From the NCBI RefSeq assembly GCF_008017455.1, contig NZ_VRTY01000037.1:1-54035 (forward strand): a DNA stretch of 54,035 nucleotides, given 5' to 3'. The stretch's first letter is position 1; each line of letters opens with the position of its first letter. Origin of the DNA: Pontibacter qinzhouensis. Lineage in GTDB: Bacteria > Bacteroidota > Bacteroidia > Cytophagales > Hymenobacteraceae. A model generated the notes under the pieces. That model had not been told where the DNA came from. It was given only the letters and a program-made list of their open reading frames with translations, and ran no database searches. Positions 53,670 to 54,035 of the stretch are shown in pieces. The translations under genes were made by a program, and so were the position numbers.

Positions 53670-54035
53670 ACCGGCTGCATCAGACAAAAAGAAATTAGTA
53701 CCTCGCCAAATCAAATATCAGGACGACACAGGTTTCTACGCCCATAGCAACTATTCCACAACCTGTAGATGCTAGGTAGATAGCTTTCAGCAGGCATGCA
53801 AGTCTCAAAATTATGTTGGAAGTGCAATAGATCGATCGTGGGGAAGGGAGTGTAGCAACAACAACCTATTTTATATTCTTTGCCATTATACCTCCATGCT
53901 GGATAGGGTTAGCCCGCTCCTAGGCAGGAGGAGGATATACCATATTAGCGACTCCTCCCACAACATAGCGGAGAAGCCGAAAGTTACTGCCGATGGAGGA
54001 ATTACGGGGAATGGTTCTGCCTTATTATTTGGTGA
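53670..54035. other. Right edge, unclear coding content
   Basis: From ATG at 53896 a plus-strand frame stays open for 46 codons to the window end (MLDRVSPLLGRRRIYHISDS...). The opposite strand is also open here, down to a TAA at 53886. I recognise neither and cannot decide whether one is a gene cut by the window edge. Confidence 0.2.

Overview
The window looks like chromosomal DNA of a Bacteroidota bacterium, most likely order Cytophagales and perhaps a Pontibacter- or Hymenobacter-like member of Hymenobacteraceae. Evidence seen in the sequence: three type IX secretion genes (sprA, porU, porV), a DUF4292 lipoprotein, a VanZ-like protein beside gcvH, many promoter boxes of the Bacteroidetes form TAnnTTTG, and very few Shine-Dalgarno sequences. 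The genus is an inference from general gene style; no database was searched. No rRNA, tRNA, CRISPR array, insertion sequence or prophage was recognised.

Layout. 1-3.6 kb: a possible remnant of a UDP-GlcNAc 2-epimerase start, then an enoyl-CoA hydratase, a polysaccharide flippase and dUTPase. 3.7-8.7 kb: sugar-nucleotide transferase, TPR protein, DUF4292 lipoprotein and an EnvC-like murein hydrolase activator. 8.9-10.1 kb: a thioredoxin-fold pseudogene with at least three lesions. 11.0-14.4 kb: two tandem tatA genes, a GatA-like amidase and a LysM lytic transglycosylase. 14.6-15.0 kb: a small DoxX-like membrane protein. 15.7-26.6 kb: malic enzyme, ruvA, sprA, gcvH and vanZ-like. 26.7-31.1 kb: Rpn-type nuclease, M28 peptidase, a small secreted ORF and yicC. 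31.5-38.8 kb: SulP transporter, two SGNH esterases, an aldo/keto reductase and two sugar-type regulators (LacI, GntR), with two matching LacI-type operators. 39.0-45.2 kb: serine hydrolase, a TolB-like outer-membrane protein, a FAD oxidoreductase and a metallo-hydrolase. 45.4-52.9 kb: pssA, porU, porV and an inactive M16 protein. 52.9-54.0 kb: mostly non-coding.

Genes that work together. SprA is the outer-membrane translocon of type IX secretion, PorV carries cargo from it, and PorU is the surface sortase; they lie in two separate clusters here. EnvC-like protein, lytic transglycosylase, flippase and nucleotidyltransferase point to envelope and glycan building. The esterases, aldo/keto reductase and two regulators form a small carbohydrate-response region without SusC/SusD genes.

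The most striking unexplained signal is a dispersed intergenic repeat. I count 17 copies of an element almost always 58 bp long, in both orientations. It has a conserved left end (AAATTATTCTAATGAAAAT), a central CCTTC-N-GAAGG-like core, a variable interior and a conserved right end (CAAGGGT). None lies in a recognised gene. The copies fall at the edges of transcription-unit-sized blocks and are missing from inside the long operons. I do not recognise this family; it is the best candidate here for something undescribed.
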